A DNA stretch of 5,026 nt from an uncultured Fluviicola sp. Lineage in GTDB: Bacteria; Bacteroidota; Bacteroidia; Flavobacteriales; Crocinitomicaceae. Position numbers and translations under genes: made by a program. Shown piece after piece: positions 1-5,026 of this stretch. The notes under the pieces are model-generated. The model worked only from the letters and a program-made list of their open reading frames with translations, had not been told where the DNA came from and did not search any database. Within the stretch, counting starts at the first letter, position 1. Each line of letters begins with the position of its first letter. The stretch spans positions 1-5,026 of the forward strand of contig NZ_CAMLDC010000042.1 of assembly GCF_946478805.1 (NCBI RefSeq), in the 5' to 3' direction.

Positions 1-84
1 GTCCTTGTGGCCCGGGTGGCCGATGCCGATGCGGACGCGGCGGAAGTCGGGGCCGAAGATGGCGTTGATGGCGCGCAGGCCATT
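1..84 (-). CDS. pth: Peptidyl-tRNA hydrolase internal fragment (foreign, chimeric contig edge)
   Basis: Read on the minus strand from 84 to 1, the sequence gives 28 codons without a stop, beginning NGLRAI and containing the run RRVRIGIGHPGHKD. This matches the central core of bacterial Pth, the cytoplasmic enzyme that frees tRNA from prematurely released peptidyl-tRNA. The leading Asn corresponds to the conserved Asn of the HNGL motif (Asn114 in the E. coli enzyme). Both ends of the gene are missing. The stretch is about 72% GC (58 of the first 80 bases), whereas the rest of the window is AT-rich, and the GHPGHKD wording resembles alphaproteobacterial Pth. It abuts the middle of homoserine dehydrogenase with no start, stop or spacer between them. 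I infer a piece of another organism's DNA joined by assembly or library chimerism. The family call is fairly firm; the donor lineage is a guess. Confidence 0.75.
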
Positions 85-1047
85 AATAAAAAGCTGATTG
101 CGTACTATTTGGACGAATTGCTTGACCTGGCAAAGGAAAACAATGTTTCGTTCCTGTATGAAGCATCTGTTGGAGGTTCGATTCCGATCATTCGCAACCT
201 GGAAGAGTATTACAACAACGATTCGCTTTCAAACATCAGTGGAATTGTGAACGGAACTACGAATTACATTCTGACTAAAACCGGAGAAGGGGAATCGTTT
301 GATGGTGCACTTAAAAATGCACAGGATTTGGGATTTGCAGAGTTGGATCCTACTTCGGATGTCGATGGGTTTGATGCGAAATACAAATTGGTGTTATTAT
401 TGAAACATGCATTTGGATTCTCAGCGAAACAAGATGAGGTATGGAATTACGGAATCCGTCAATTGAAGGATTGGGACGCAACTTATGCACGGGAAAAAGG
501 ATTGAAAATCAAACTATTGGCTTTTGGTACACGGATCAATAACCAGGTGATCGGTTTTGTCGCACCTCATATCATTCCGAACAATCACTTTGCATTCAAT
601 GTTGAAAATGAGTTCAATGCGGTAGTTGTGGAGGCATTATTTTCAGATAAACAATTGTTTTTAGGAAAAGGAGCCGGAAGCCACCCGACAGCAAGTGCAG
701 TACTTTCCGATATTTCTGCCTTGCAATTCGATTATGCATACGAATACAAAAAGTCGAAAACGGAGGAGATCCTGAGCTTCGAAAAAGATTTTTCCGTGAA
801 AGTGTACCTAAGTGCAACTACTCAAGAAAAGTTGGACCAGGTGGAGTTTGTTGAAACACATGAAACCTATTCAGGACAATCCCACAGTTACAAAATCGGC
901 ATCATAACATACGAGGAAATCGGTAAATACAATTGGAATGATGCATCCGATTATTTCCTGGCGGTGATTCCGGATAGCGTTGAATTGACGGATAATGATC
1001 TAAATTCGGAAAAGAAATCAGCTCATTTAATCGAAGAGATCTCATGA
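85..1047 (+). CDS. hom: Homoserine dehydrogenase, 5'-truncated
   Basis: This enzyme reduces aspartate semialdehyde to homoserine with NAD(P)H, at the branch to threonine and methionine, in the cytoplasm. About 320 residues are present. Native sequence begins at NKKLIA, the conserved NKK segment at the end of the nucleotide-binding domain, so roughly the first 100 residues, including the Rossmann glycine motif, are missing. The catalytic domain is intact: GIVNGTTNYIL near 244-276, then ELDPTSDVDGFDAKYK, whose Asp and Lys (GFDAKYK) match the catalytic Asp219/Lys223 pair of yeast HSD, and SHPTASAVLSD near 679-711. About 100 residues follow the core; they may form a divergent ACT-like regulatory domain, but I cannot recognise one securely. 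An in-frame GTG at 7 lies in the foreign segment and is not a real start. The stop overlaps the next gene as ATGA. Confidence 0.93.
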   Translation, partial: NKKLIAYYLDELLDLAKENNVSFLYEASVGGSIPIIRNLEEYYNNDSLSNISGIVNGTTNYILTKTGEGESFDGALKNAQDLGFAELDPTSDVDGFDAKYKLVLLLKHAFGFSAKQDEVWNYGIRQLKDWDATYAREKGLKIKLLAFGTRINNQVIGFVAPHIIPNNHFAFNVENEFNAVVVEALFSDKQLFLGKGAGSHPTASAVLSDISALQFDYAYEYKKSKTEEILSFEKDFSVKVYLSATTQEKLDQVEFVETHETYSGQSHSYKIGIITYEEIGKYNWNDASDYFLAVIPDSVELTDNDLNSEKKSAHLIEEIS

Positions 1048-1457
1048 AGTTAGACTTGAAATTAGTAGAATCACCTTTCGTACTGGAAGTTAAGAACGAA
1101 TCTGGAATTTCCATTAAAATGGATGCAACAGAGAAAATAGGAGGGAAAAACAAAGGAATGCGACCAATGGAGGTGTTGGCAAGTTCGCTTGCGGGTTGCA
1201 TGTCGATCGATATCTTACTCATTTTGAAAAAGCAACGACAAGAAGTGACTTTCTATGAAGTGAATATCGATGCAAACCGGAAAGATGCGGTTCCTGCTGT
1301 ATTTGAGACCATCGGGTTGGTATTTTCTTTCAACAAGGAAGTGGATTTGGAAAAAGCTTCGGCAGCTGTGCATTTGAGCCATGAAAAGTATTGCTCGGTT
1401 TCGGCATCCCTGAATACGGAAATAAACATTCAATTAGAAGTAAGACATCAATCATGA
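1044..1457 (+). CDS. OsmC/Ohr-family protein
   Basis: A 137-residue protein of the OsmC family, a cytoplasmic fold typified by thiol-dependent hydroperoxide reductases. The two family cysteines are present: Cys52 in SSLAGC at the head of the central helix, and Cys117 in HEKYCSVS. Glu43 in RPMEVLA sits where the catalytic Glu is expected, and Arg40 is close by; which Arg is catalytic is unclear. The length is normal for the family. The ATG overlaps the stop of homoserine dehydrogenase (ATGA, 1044-1047), and its own stop overlaps the metZ start in the same way, so the three genes are probably co-transcribed and translationally coupled. Its role in methionine synthesis is not known to me; peroxide defence of sulfide or thiol chemistry, or handling of a reactive sulfur species, are guesses. 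A conventional OsmC stress role cannot be excluded. Family call is firm, function is not. Confidence 0.9.
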   Translation: MKLDLKLVESPFVLEVKNESGISIKMDATEKIGGKNKGMRPMEVLASSLAGCMSIDILLILKKQRQEVTFYEVNIDANRKDAVPAVFETIGLVFSFNKEVDLEKASAAVHLSHEKYCSVSASLNTEINIQLEVRHQS

Positions 1458-2620
1458 ATAATTACAGAAACGAAACACTTGCCATTCGCATTCAAAACGA
1501 GCGCTCGCAGGAAAGAGAGCACAGCGTTCCTTTATATTTGACCTCCAGTTATGTGTTTGATGATGCAGAACAGATGCGCGCAGCCTTTTCAGATGAAATC
1601 GAAGCAAATATCTATTCACGCTATTCGAATCCGAATGTGGATGAGTTATTGGAAAAGGTATCCCGCCTGGAATCGGGTGAGGCTGCCTGGGCAACAGCAA
1701 CCGGGATGGCGGCTGTTTTCACCACATTTGCAACCTTACTCCAAAGTGGAGATCACATTGTTTCTTCCAAATCCGTTTTTGGTTCGACCCATCAGTTGTT
1801 GGTGAATATCCTTCCGAAATGGGGAATTACAACTACGTACGTAGATGCGATTGATTATGAGGGATACGAGCGGGAAATTACTTCGGAAACGAAAATGGTC
1901 TACATTGAAACACCTTCCAATCCGGGGCTGGATATTATTGACATCAGAAGATTGGCTGAAATCTGCAAAAGAAAGAATGTCTTACTGGTGGTTGATAATT
2001 GTTTTGCAACTCCTGTTTTGCAACAGCCTTTGAAACTGGGAGCCGATATCGTGATTCACTCTGCGACAAAATACATGGATGGCCAGGGACGGGTTTTAGG
2101 CGGATTGATCGTTTCTACGAAGGAAATCATTACCAAAATCCAGGGATTTGCACGACACAGTGGGCCGGCTTTATCTCCATTCAATGCATGGATTCTTTCA
2201 AAATCGTTGGAAACCTTGCATTTGAGAATGGAAAAGCACTGTTCACAAGCTTTTGAAATTGCAAAGCGATTGGAAAAAAATGACCAGGTAGCTTGGGTGA
2301 AATATCCGTTTTTGGGTTCACACCCTCAGCATGAGATTGCCAGGGATCAGATGAAGTATGGCGGAGGAATTGTGACTTTCCAGATAAAAGGCGGATTGGA
2401 AGCAGGGCGCAAGTTCCTGGATCGCTTGGAATTATTTTCATTGACTCCGAATTTGGGAGATAGCAGAAGTATTGCAACTCATCCGGCTTCTACAACGCAC
2501 AGTAAGTTGAAACCCGAAGAACGAGAAGCAGTTGGTATTTCGGACGGACTCGTGCGTTTGAGTATCGGTTTGGAACACATCGAGGATATCTGGGAAGATG
2601 TTGAACAGGCATTAAAATAA
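1454..2620 (+). CDS. metZ: O-acylhomoserine sulfhydrylase, MetZ type (PLP-dependent, Cys/Met metabolism family)
   Basis: A 388-residue fold-type I PLP enzyme of the Cys/Met metabolism family. It probably makes homocysteine directly from O-succinyl- or O-acetylhomoserine and sulfide. Visible residues: YSRYSNP (Tyr54, Arg56) for cofactor phosphate, Asp181 in VVDNCFATP contacting the PLP ring, Lys206 in HSATKYMDG as Schiff-base lysine, and Arg368 in LVRLSIGLE for the substrate carboxylate. SKSVFGST (Phe109) where cystathionine gamma-synthase has Tyr-Gly-Gly, together with TKYMDGQGR, is the pattern I associate with MetZ rather than MetB. Cystathionine gamma-synthase remains the main alternative, and the acyl group used cannot be read from sequence. 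The start is the ATG in the ATGA overlap with osmC; an upstream TTG at 1391 would add 21 residues inside osmC that do not resemble the family. It is the last gene before a hairpin. Confidence 0.9.
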   Translation: MNNYRNETLAIRIQNERSQEREHSVPLYLTSSYVFDDAEQMRAAFSDEIEANIYSRYSNPNVDELLEKVSRLESGEAAWATATGMAAVFTTFATLLQSGDHIVSSKSVFGSTHQLLVNILPKWGITTTYVDAIDYEGYEREITSETKMVYIETPSNPGLDIIDIRRLAEICKRKNVLLVVDNCFATPVLQQPLKLGADIVIHSATKYMDGQGRVLGGLIVSTKEIITKIQGFARHSGPALSPFNAWILSKSLETLHLRMEKHCSQAFEIAKRLEKNDQVAWVKYPFLGSHPQHEIARDQMKYGGGIVTFQIKGGLEAGRKFLDRLELFSLTPNLGDSRSIATHPASTTHSKLKPEEREAVGISDGLVRLSIGLEHIEDIWEDVEQALK

Positions 2621-2625
2621 TTCCG

Positions 2626-2657
2626 AATGTAGGTGCGCGATTAATTGCACCTACATT
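2626..2657 (+). terminator. Hairpin after metZ, probable operon terminator
   Basis: A perfect 11-bp inverted repeat, AATGTAGGTGC at 2626-2636 and GCACCTACATT at 2647-2657, encloses a 10-base loop and starts 6 bases after the metZ stop. The following sequence is AT-rich but has no uninterrupted T-run, so termination strength is uncertain. Its right arm overlaps the -33 element of the next promoter. Confidence 0.6.
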
Positions 2658-2672
2658 ATTCAACTAATTTTG
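2645..2672 (+). promoter_or_regulatory. Bacteroidota-type promoter for the GNAT gene
   Basis: TTG at 2645-2647 and TAATTTTG at 2665-2672 are separated by 17 bases, matching the TTG / TAnnTTTG consensus described for Bacteroidota primary sigma factor promoters. The expected transcription start, about 4-6 bases past the -7 box, falls at or beside the ATG at 2677, so the mRNA would be leaderless or nearly so. Confidence 0.65.
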
Positions 2673-2676
2673 CAGG

Positions 2677-3138
2677 ATGCAAATTGAGATTATTCCATAT
2701 TCCCCGGAACTAAAAGGACATCTGAAGCAACTCAACTACGAGTGGCTGGAGGAATATTTTTACATCGAAGAAGGAGACAGGCTTTCTCTTTCTAAACCTC
2801 AGGAAACCATTTTGGATAAAGGTGGCTTTATCTTCTTTGCAAAAAAAGGTGAAGAGATAATTGGCACGGCCTCACTTCTTAAAAAGAGCGATGAGGTTTT
2901 TGAACTGGGCAAAATGGCGGTTGCTAAAAACGTCCGAGGATCGGGAGTAGGGAAGCTATTAATGGAACATTGCCTGGAATTTGCGAAACAAAAACAGATT
3001 AAAAAGCTCATTTTATATTCAAATACAAAATTGGAACCGGCAATTCACCTTTATCGAAAATTCGGGTTCGTAGAAGTTGAGATGGAACAAGGTGTTTATG
3101 AAAGAGGAAATATCAAAATGGAAAAAACGTTGGATTAA
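2677..3138 (+). CDS. GNAT-family N-acetyltransferase
   Basis: A 153-residue single-domain GNAT protein, expected to transfer acetyl from acetyl-CoA to an amine; the substrate is not predictable. Strand beta4 and motif A appear as ELGKMAVAKNVRGSGVGKLL (76-95), with the acetyl-CoA pyrophosphate loop RGSGVG at 87-92. Motif B follows as LILYSNTKLEPAIHLYRKFGF (111-131), with the typical LYRKFGF ending. The N-terminal segment NYEWLEEYFYIEEGD is like that of a common stand-alone GNAT subgroup in Bacteroidota. Length is normal and no signal peptide is seen, so it is cytoplasmic. It is flanked by a hairpin upstream and 173 non-coding bases downstream and has its own promoter, so it appears monocistronic and unrelated to its neighbours. 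The start is fixed by the promoter position and family length. Confidence 0.88.
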   Translation: MQIEIIPYSPELKGHLKQLNYEWLEEYFYIEEGDRLSLSKPQETILDKGGFIFFAKKGEEIIGTASLLKKSDEVFELGKMAVAKNVRGSGVGKLLMEHCLEFAKQKQIKKLILYSNTKLEPAIHLYRKFGFVEVEMEQGVYERGNIKMEKTLD

Positions 3139-3255
3139 TTACGAATTTCTGCTTACTAGTTCCGAATTATTGAAAACAATCAGTTGGGATAAGCATTCTA
3201 AATAAATAGTAATAGGATCTAATGACACAATCTATTTAAATTTGGGTTGCATTCG

Positions 3256-3289
3256 TAATTCATAATTCGGCATTTGGAATTATGAATTA
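3256..3289. repeat. 13-bp perfect inverted repeat upstream of the FKBP genes
   Basis: TAATTCATAATTC at 3256-3268 is the exact reverse complement of GAATTATGAATTA at 3277-3289, with an 8-base spacer. The right arm includes the first two bases of the -7 box, so it could be an operator or hairpin near RNA polymerase. Similar AT-rich words occur at 3137-3147 and 3162-3170, so it may instead be a generic intergenic repeat. It also follows the GNAT gene but lacks a terminator-like GC stem. Confidence 0.6.
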
Positions 3290-3295
3290 TCTTTG
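3288..3295 (+). promoter_or_regulatory. Bacteroidota -7 box for the FKBP pair
   Basis: TATCTTTG fits TAnnTTTG exactly and predicts transcription starting near 3300, about 12 bases before the ATG at 3312. No TTG lies 17-23 bases upstream; TTC at 3265-3267 is the nearest candidate, so the -33 element is weak. The box excludes the in-frame ATG at 3282 as the start, since that codon would lie upstream of the transcript. Confidence 0.55.
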
Positions 3296-3311
3296 CACCA
3301 AATTATTAAGC

Positions 3312-3917
3312 ATGTCACAAGATATTCAAGCAGTTAGCTATTGTATCGGTTTAAGCGTAGCAGATAGCCTTTTACAACAAGATTTAGGTGGAATTGATCC
3401 AACTGTAATGGCAGAGGCTATTTCGGACGTTTTTCAAGGGAAAACAATGAAGTATTCTCCTGAACAGGCAAATGAGATCATTCAGAATTATATTCAGGAA
3501 ATGACAACTTCTAAATTTGAAGTATATAAAAAAGAAGGGGAGAAATTCCTTGCTGAGAACGGGAAGAAAGAAGGTGTTACTACAACTGCTTCCGGTTTAC
3601 AATACGAAGTGATAGAACCGGGAACCGGTGCAAAACCGAAAAGTACCGATACCGTAAATGTTCATTATCATGGAACATTGATCGATGGGACTGTTTTTGA
3701 TAGCTCTGTTACCAGAGGAATTCCTGCAACGTTCGGAGTTCACCAAGTGATCAAAGGCTGGACGGAAGCATTGCAATTGATGCCTGTCGGTTCAAAATAC
3801 CGTTTGTATATCCCTGAAGATTTGGCGTATGGTGCACATCCGCACCCTGGTGGAGCTATTAAGCCTTTCATGACGCTTATTTTCGATGTTGAATTATTAG
3901 GAATTGAAAACAATTAA
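3312..3917 (+). CDS. FKBP-type peptidyl-prolyl cis-trans isomerase, FklB-like (cytoplasmic)
   Basis: A 201-residue prolyl isomerase/chaperone. Residues 5-80 form the helical FKBP N-terminal dimerisation domain (SYCIGLSVADSLLQQ, then a long helix to EKFLAENGKK), and 92-198 form the FKBP domain. The binding pocket is complete: Tyr119 in VHYHG, Phe129-Asp130 in TVFDSS, Phe141, Val146-Ile147, Trp150 in VIKGW, Tyr173 in LAYG and Phe191 in LIFDVEL, so activity is expected. There is no signal peptide or lipobox, which points to the cytoplasm and to FklB more than FkpA. I chose ATG 3312 (MSQDIQAVSY) over ATG 3282 because the earlier one lies upstream of the predicted transcript start and adds ten residues unlike the family. 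The next FKBP gene begins one base after the stop, so the two are an operon. Confidence 0.93.
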   Translation: MSQDIQAVSYCIGLSVADSLLQQDLGGIDPTVMAEAISDVFQGKTMKYSPEQANEIIQNYIQEMTTSKFEVYKKEGEKFLAENGKKEGVTTTASGLQYEVIEPGTGAKPKSTDTVNVHYHGTLIDGTVFDSSVTRGIPATFGVHQVIKGWTEALQLMPVGSKYRLYIPEDLAYGAHPHPGGAIKPFMTLIFDVELLGIENN

Positions 3918-3918
3918 G

Positions 3919-4836
3919 ATGAAAAAAATCATTCTGGCTTCCCTGCTTTTAGCGATTAACTTCGCATGTGGTGATGAAAAAGATGCAGGCAAGGTTCTGC
4001 CATTGGATACACAAAAACAGCAAATTTCTTACCTGATGGGTGCAGACAATGCTGGACAATTACTTCAAGATCCAAACTTTGCGAAGTACGATAAAGACCA
4101 AATTTTGAAAGGTTTTGAAGAAGGTCTTAAAAATGAGAAATCATTTGACCAGGCTTGTCAACAAACGATTCAAAGCTTGTTAGGTCAAAATCAACAGGAA
4201 TTCAACCAAAAATACGTGAAAGATGCTTCTTTATGTATCGGTAAATTTATCGGTGGAATGTTCAAAACGAGTTGGGAGCAGGCAAAATCATTCAATGAAT
4301 TCGATAAGGAATACCTGATCTATGGTTTCAGTCTTGGTTTGAAAAAAGAAGACACTTTGATCAAGAAAGAGTTGAAAGAAACCATGTTGAAAGATTTCAT
4401 GACGAAAGTCAACACACGTGTGATGGCTGAAGTGACGAAAAAGGAGACAGCATTCTTTGCAAAAGTAAAACAGATGGCAACTATTAAGGAATTGCCTAAT
4501 GGATTGTATATGGAAACCATTCAAGCTGGAACCGGAGGAAGTCCAACAGCTACAAGTGATGTGAAAGCGCATTATGTTTTGATGAACGTGAATGGAGATA
4601 CCTTGCAATCATCTTTAAACGGGCCTCAAATTCCGGTATTCAATTTAGGAGGAGTAATTCCTGGATGGACAGTCGGGATTCCTTTTATGAAAAAAGGAGG
4701 GAAGTACAAATTGTATGTTCCTCAAAATATGGCTTATGGAAAAGATTCACCTGATCCGAATTCAATTCCACCATTCTCAACCTTGGTTTTCTACGTAGAA
4801 CTGGTTGATTTTGGTCCTATGGGAACTGTAAAATAA
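3919..4836 (+). CDS. FKBP-type isomerase-like lipoprotein with duplicated N-terminal domain
   Basis: A 305-residue protein starting with a lipoprotein signal: KK, a hydrophobic run to residue 16, then Cys17 in NFACGDEKD. The lipobox is loose (Asn at -3), but the acidic residues after Cys resemble the Bacteroidota lipoprotein export signal, so surface display is possible. Residues 35-74 (QISYLMGADNAGQLL ... LKGFEEGLKNE) and 103-144 (ASLCIGKFIGGMF ... IYGFSLGLKKE) look like two copies of the FKBP N-terminal helical domain. The FKBP domain is at 193-298. Tyr219, Phe241, Val246-Ile247, Trp250, Tyr273 and Phe291 are kept, but the usual Phe-Asp pair is Leu229-Gln230, so isomerase activity may be weak and chaperoning may dominate. 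It begins one base after the FklB-like gene. The start is ATG 3919; an in-frame TTG at 3904 inside the upstream gene is unneeded. Confidence 0.9.
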   Translation: MKKIILASLLLAINFACGDEKDAGKVLPLDTQKQQISYLMGADNAGQLLQDPNFAKYDKDQILKGFEEGLKNEKSFDQACQQTIQSLLGQNQQEFNQKYVKDASLCIGKFIGGMFKTSWEQAKSFNEFDKEYLIYGFSLGLKKEDTLIKKELKETMLKDFMTKVNTRVMAEVTKKETAFFAKVKQMATIKELPNGLYMETIQAGTGGSPTATSDVKAHYVLMNVNGDTLQSSLNGPQIPVFNLGGVIPGWTVGIPFMKKGGKYKLYVPQNMAYGKDSPDPNSIPPFSTLVFYVELVDFGPMGTVK

Positions 4837-4885
4837 TATCAAAAAAAAACTCTGTGAAAGCAGAGTTTTTTTTTGATATTATTTT
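4830..4885 (+). terminator. Strong intrinsic terminator, perfect 25-bp stem, overlapping a stop codon
   Basis: 4830-4854 and 4861-4885 are exact reverse complements around the six-base loop TGAAAG. The core is ACTCTG/CAGAGT followed by nine Ts (4866-4874). The nine As before the core pair with those Ts, so a working terminator is possible in both directions. The outer stem includes the TAA of the FKBP lipoprotein gene at 4834-4836. Confidence 0.9.
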
Positions 4886-4946
4886 TAATTGAAAAGTGAG
4901 AATTGAAAATTAAGAAGGGTTTTCTTCCCTTGAACTTCCCTAAAAT

Positions 4947-5026
4947 AGGTTGACCGTTTTTAATTAAGATCCATACTCAAAAATAGTAAACATTGGTTTA
5001 TCAAATTCTGAGGTTGACCACTTTTG
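4947..5026. repeat. AGGTTGACC direct repeats, candidate insertion-sequence end
   Basis: AGGTTGACC occurs at 4947-4955 and again at 5011-5019, starts 64 bases apart, each followed by a T-rich tail (GTTTTT and ACTTTTG). The complement, GGTCAACCT preceded by A-rich sequence, resembles the multiple short repeats found at IS21-family ends in Bacteroidota. That link is from memory of the pattern; no transposase is in the window. The whole stretch from 4886 to the end has no open reading frame I would call. Confidence 0.35.

Noticed and set aside
7..84. GTG-initiated N-terminus of homoserine dehydrogenase rich in Ala and Asp
   Set aside because: It is the antisense of pth in a high-GC foreign segment; it resembles no homoserine dehydrogenase N-terminus and lacks a Rossmann glycine motif.
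902..1222. Minus-strand open frames here and at 614-817, 1215-1433, 1452-1700, 2181-2477, 2799-3011 and 4288-4608
   Set aside because: All lie opposite confidently identified genes, have no recognisable domains, and read as antisense shadows.
1391..1453. Upstream TTG start for metZ adding 21 residues
   Set aside because: It lies inside osmC, the extension is not family-like, and the ATG at 1454 forms the same ATGA overlap seen at the previous gene boundary.
3137..3270. One long hairpin linking 3137-3170 with 3251-3270
   Set aside because: The two matching pairs (3137-3146 with 3251-3260, 3162-3170 with 3262-3270) are in crossing order, so they cannot form a single stem; matches are short and AT-rich.
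3282..3311. ATG 3282 as start of the FklB-like gene
   Set aside because: The codon precedes the TATCTTTG -7 box, so it would not be in the transcript predicted from that promoter; family sequence begins at MSQDIQ.
3904..3918. TTG start for the FKBP lipoprotein overlapping the previous gene
   Set aside because: The ATG at 3919 gives a standard Lys-Lys signal peptide; the extra five residues are unnecessary.
1..5026. A defence, CRISPR, toxin-antitoxin or other novel multi-gene system
   Set aside because: Every gene belongs to a recognisable housekeeping family, and no array, small paired genes or nuclease-like proteins are visible.

Overview
The window reads as a Bacteroidota chromosome segment, most likely from the order Flavobacteriales and possibly near Fluviicola/Crocinitomicaceae; the finer placement is my impression, not a demonstrated fact. 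The support is AT-rich coding sequence, translation starts without clear Shine-Dalgarno sites, promoter boxes of the Bacteroidota TAnnTTTG type, and a hom-osmC-metZ gene order known from that phylum. All five genes after position 84, the truncated hom included, lie on the + strand.

Positions 1-84 do not belong with the rest. They are about 72% GC and, on the minus strand, encode 28 uninterrupted residues of peptidyl-tRNA hydrolase from a high-GC, probably alphaproteobacterial, source. At about 84/85 the sequence switches abruptly to the middle of a Bacteroidota homoserine dehydrogenase. This looks like a chimeric junction at the contig edge (assembly or library artefact), and the open frame crossing it is accidental.

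Positions 85-2620 hold a tightly packed methionine-branch operon: homoserine dehydrogenase (5' end missing), a small OsmC-family protein, and a MetZ-type O-acylhomoserine sulfhydrylase. Each pair overlaps by ATGA, which suggests translational coupling. Homoserine dehydrogenase makes homoserine; the PLP enzyme makes homocysteine from the acylated homoserine and sulfide; the acyltransferase (metX or metA) would be expected upstream, outside the window. A hairpin after metZ probably ends this transcript.

Positions 2621-3138 carry a single GNAT acetyltransferase gene with its own good Bacteroidota promoter, placed so that the mRNA is nearly leaderless. Positions 3139-3311 are intergenic, with AT-rich inverted repeats ending in a second TAnnTTTG promoter.

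Positions 3312-4836 encode two FKBP-type peptidyl-prolyl isomerases separated by one base: a cytoplasmic FklB-like enzyme with an intact active site, and a lipoprotein FKBP whose N-terminal domain appears duplicated and whose active site has lost the Phe-Asp pair. A 25-bp perfect hairpin that includes the second gene's stop codon terminates the unit.

The last 140 bases have no gene but contain two AGGTTGACC-type direct repeats 64 bases apart that may be the end of an insertion sequence. I see no CRISPR array, tRNA, rRNA or evident new multi-gene system; the most notable items are the chimeric edge, the unusual FKBP lipoprotein and the candidate IS end.
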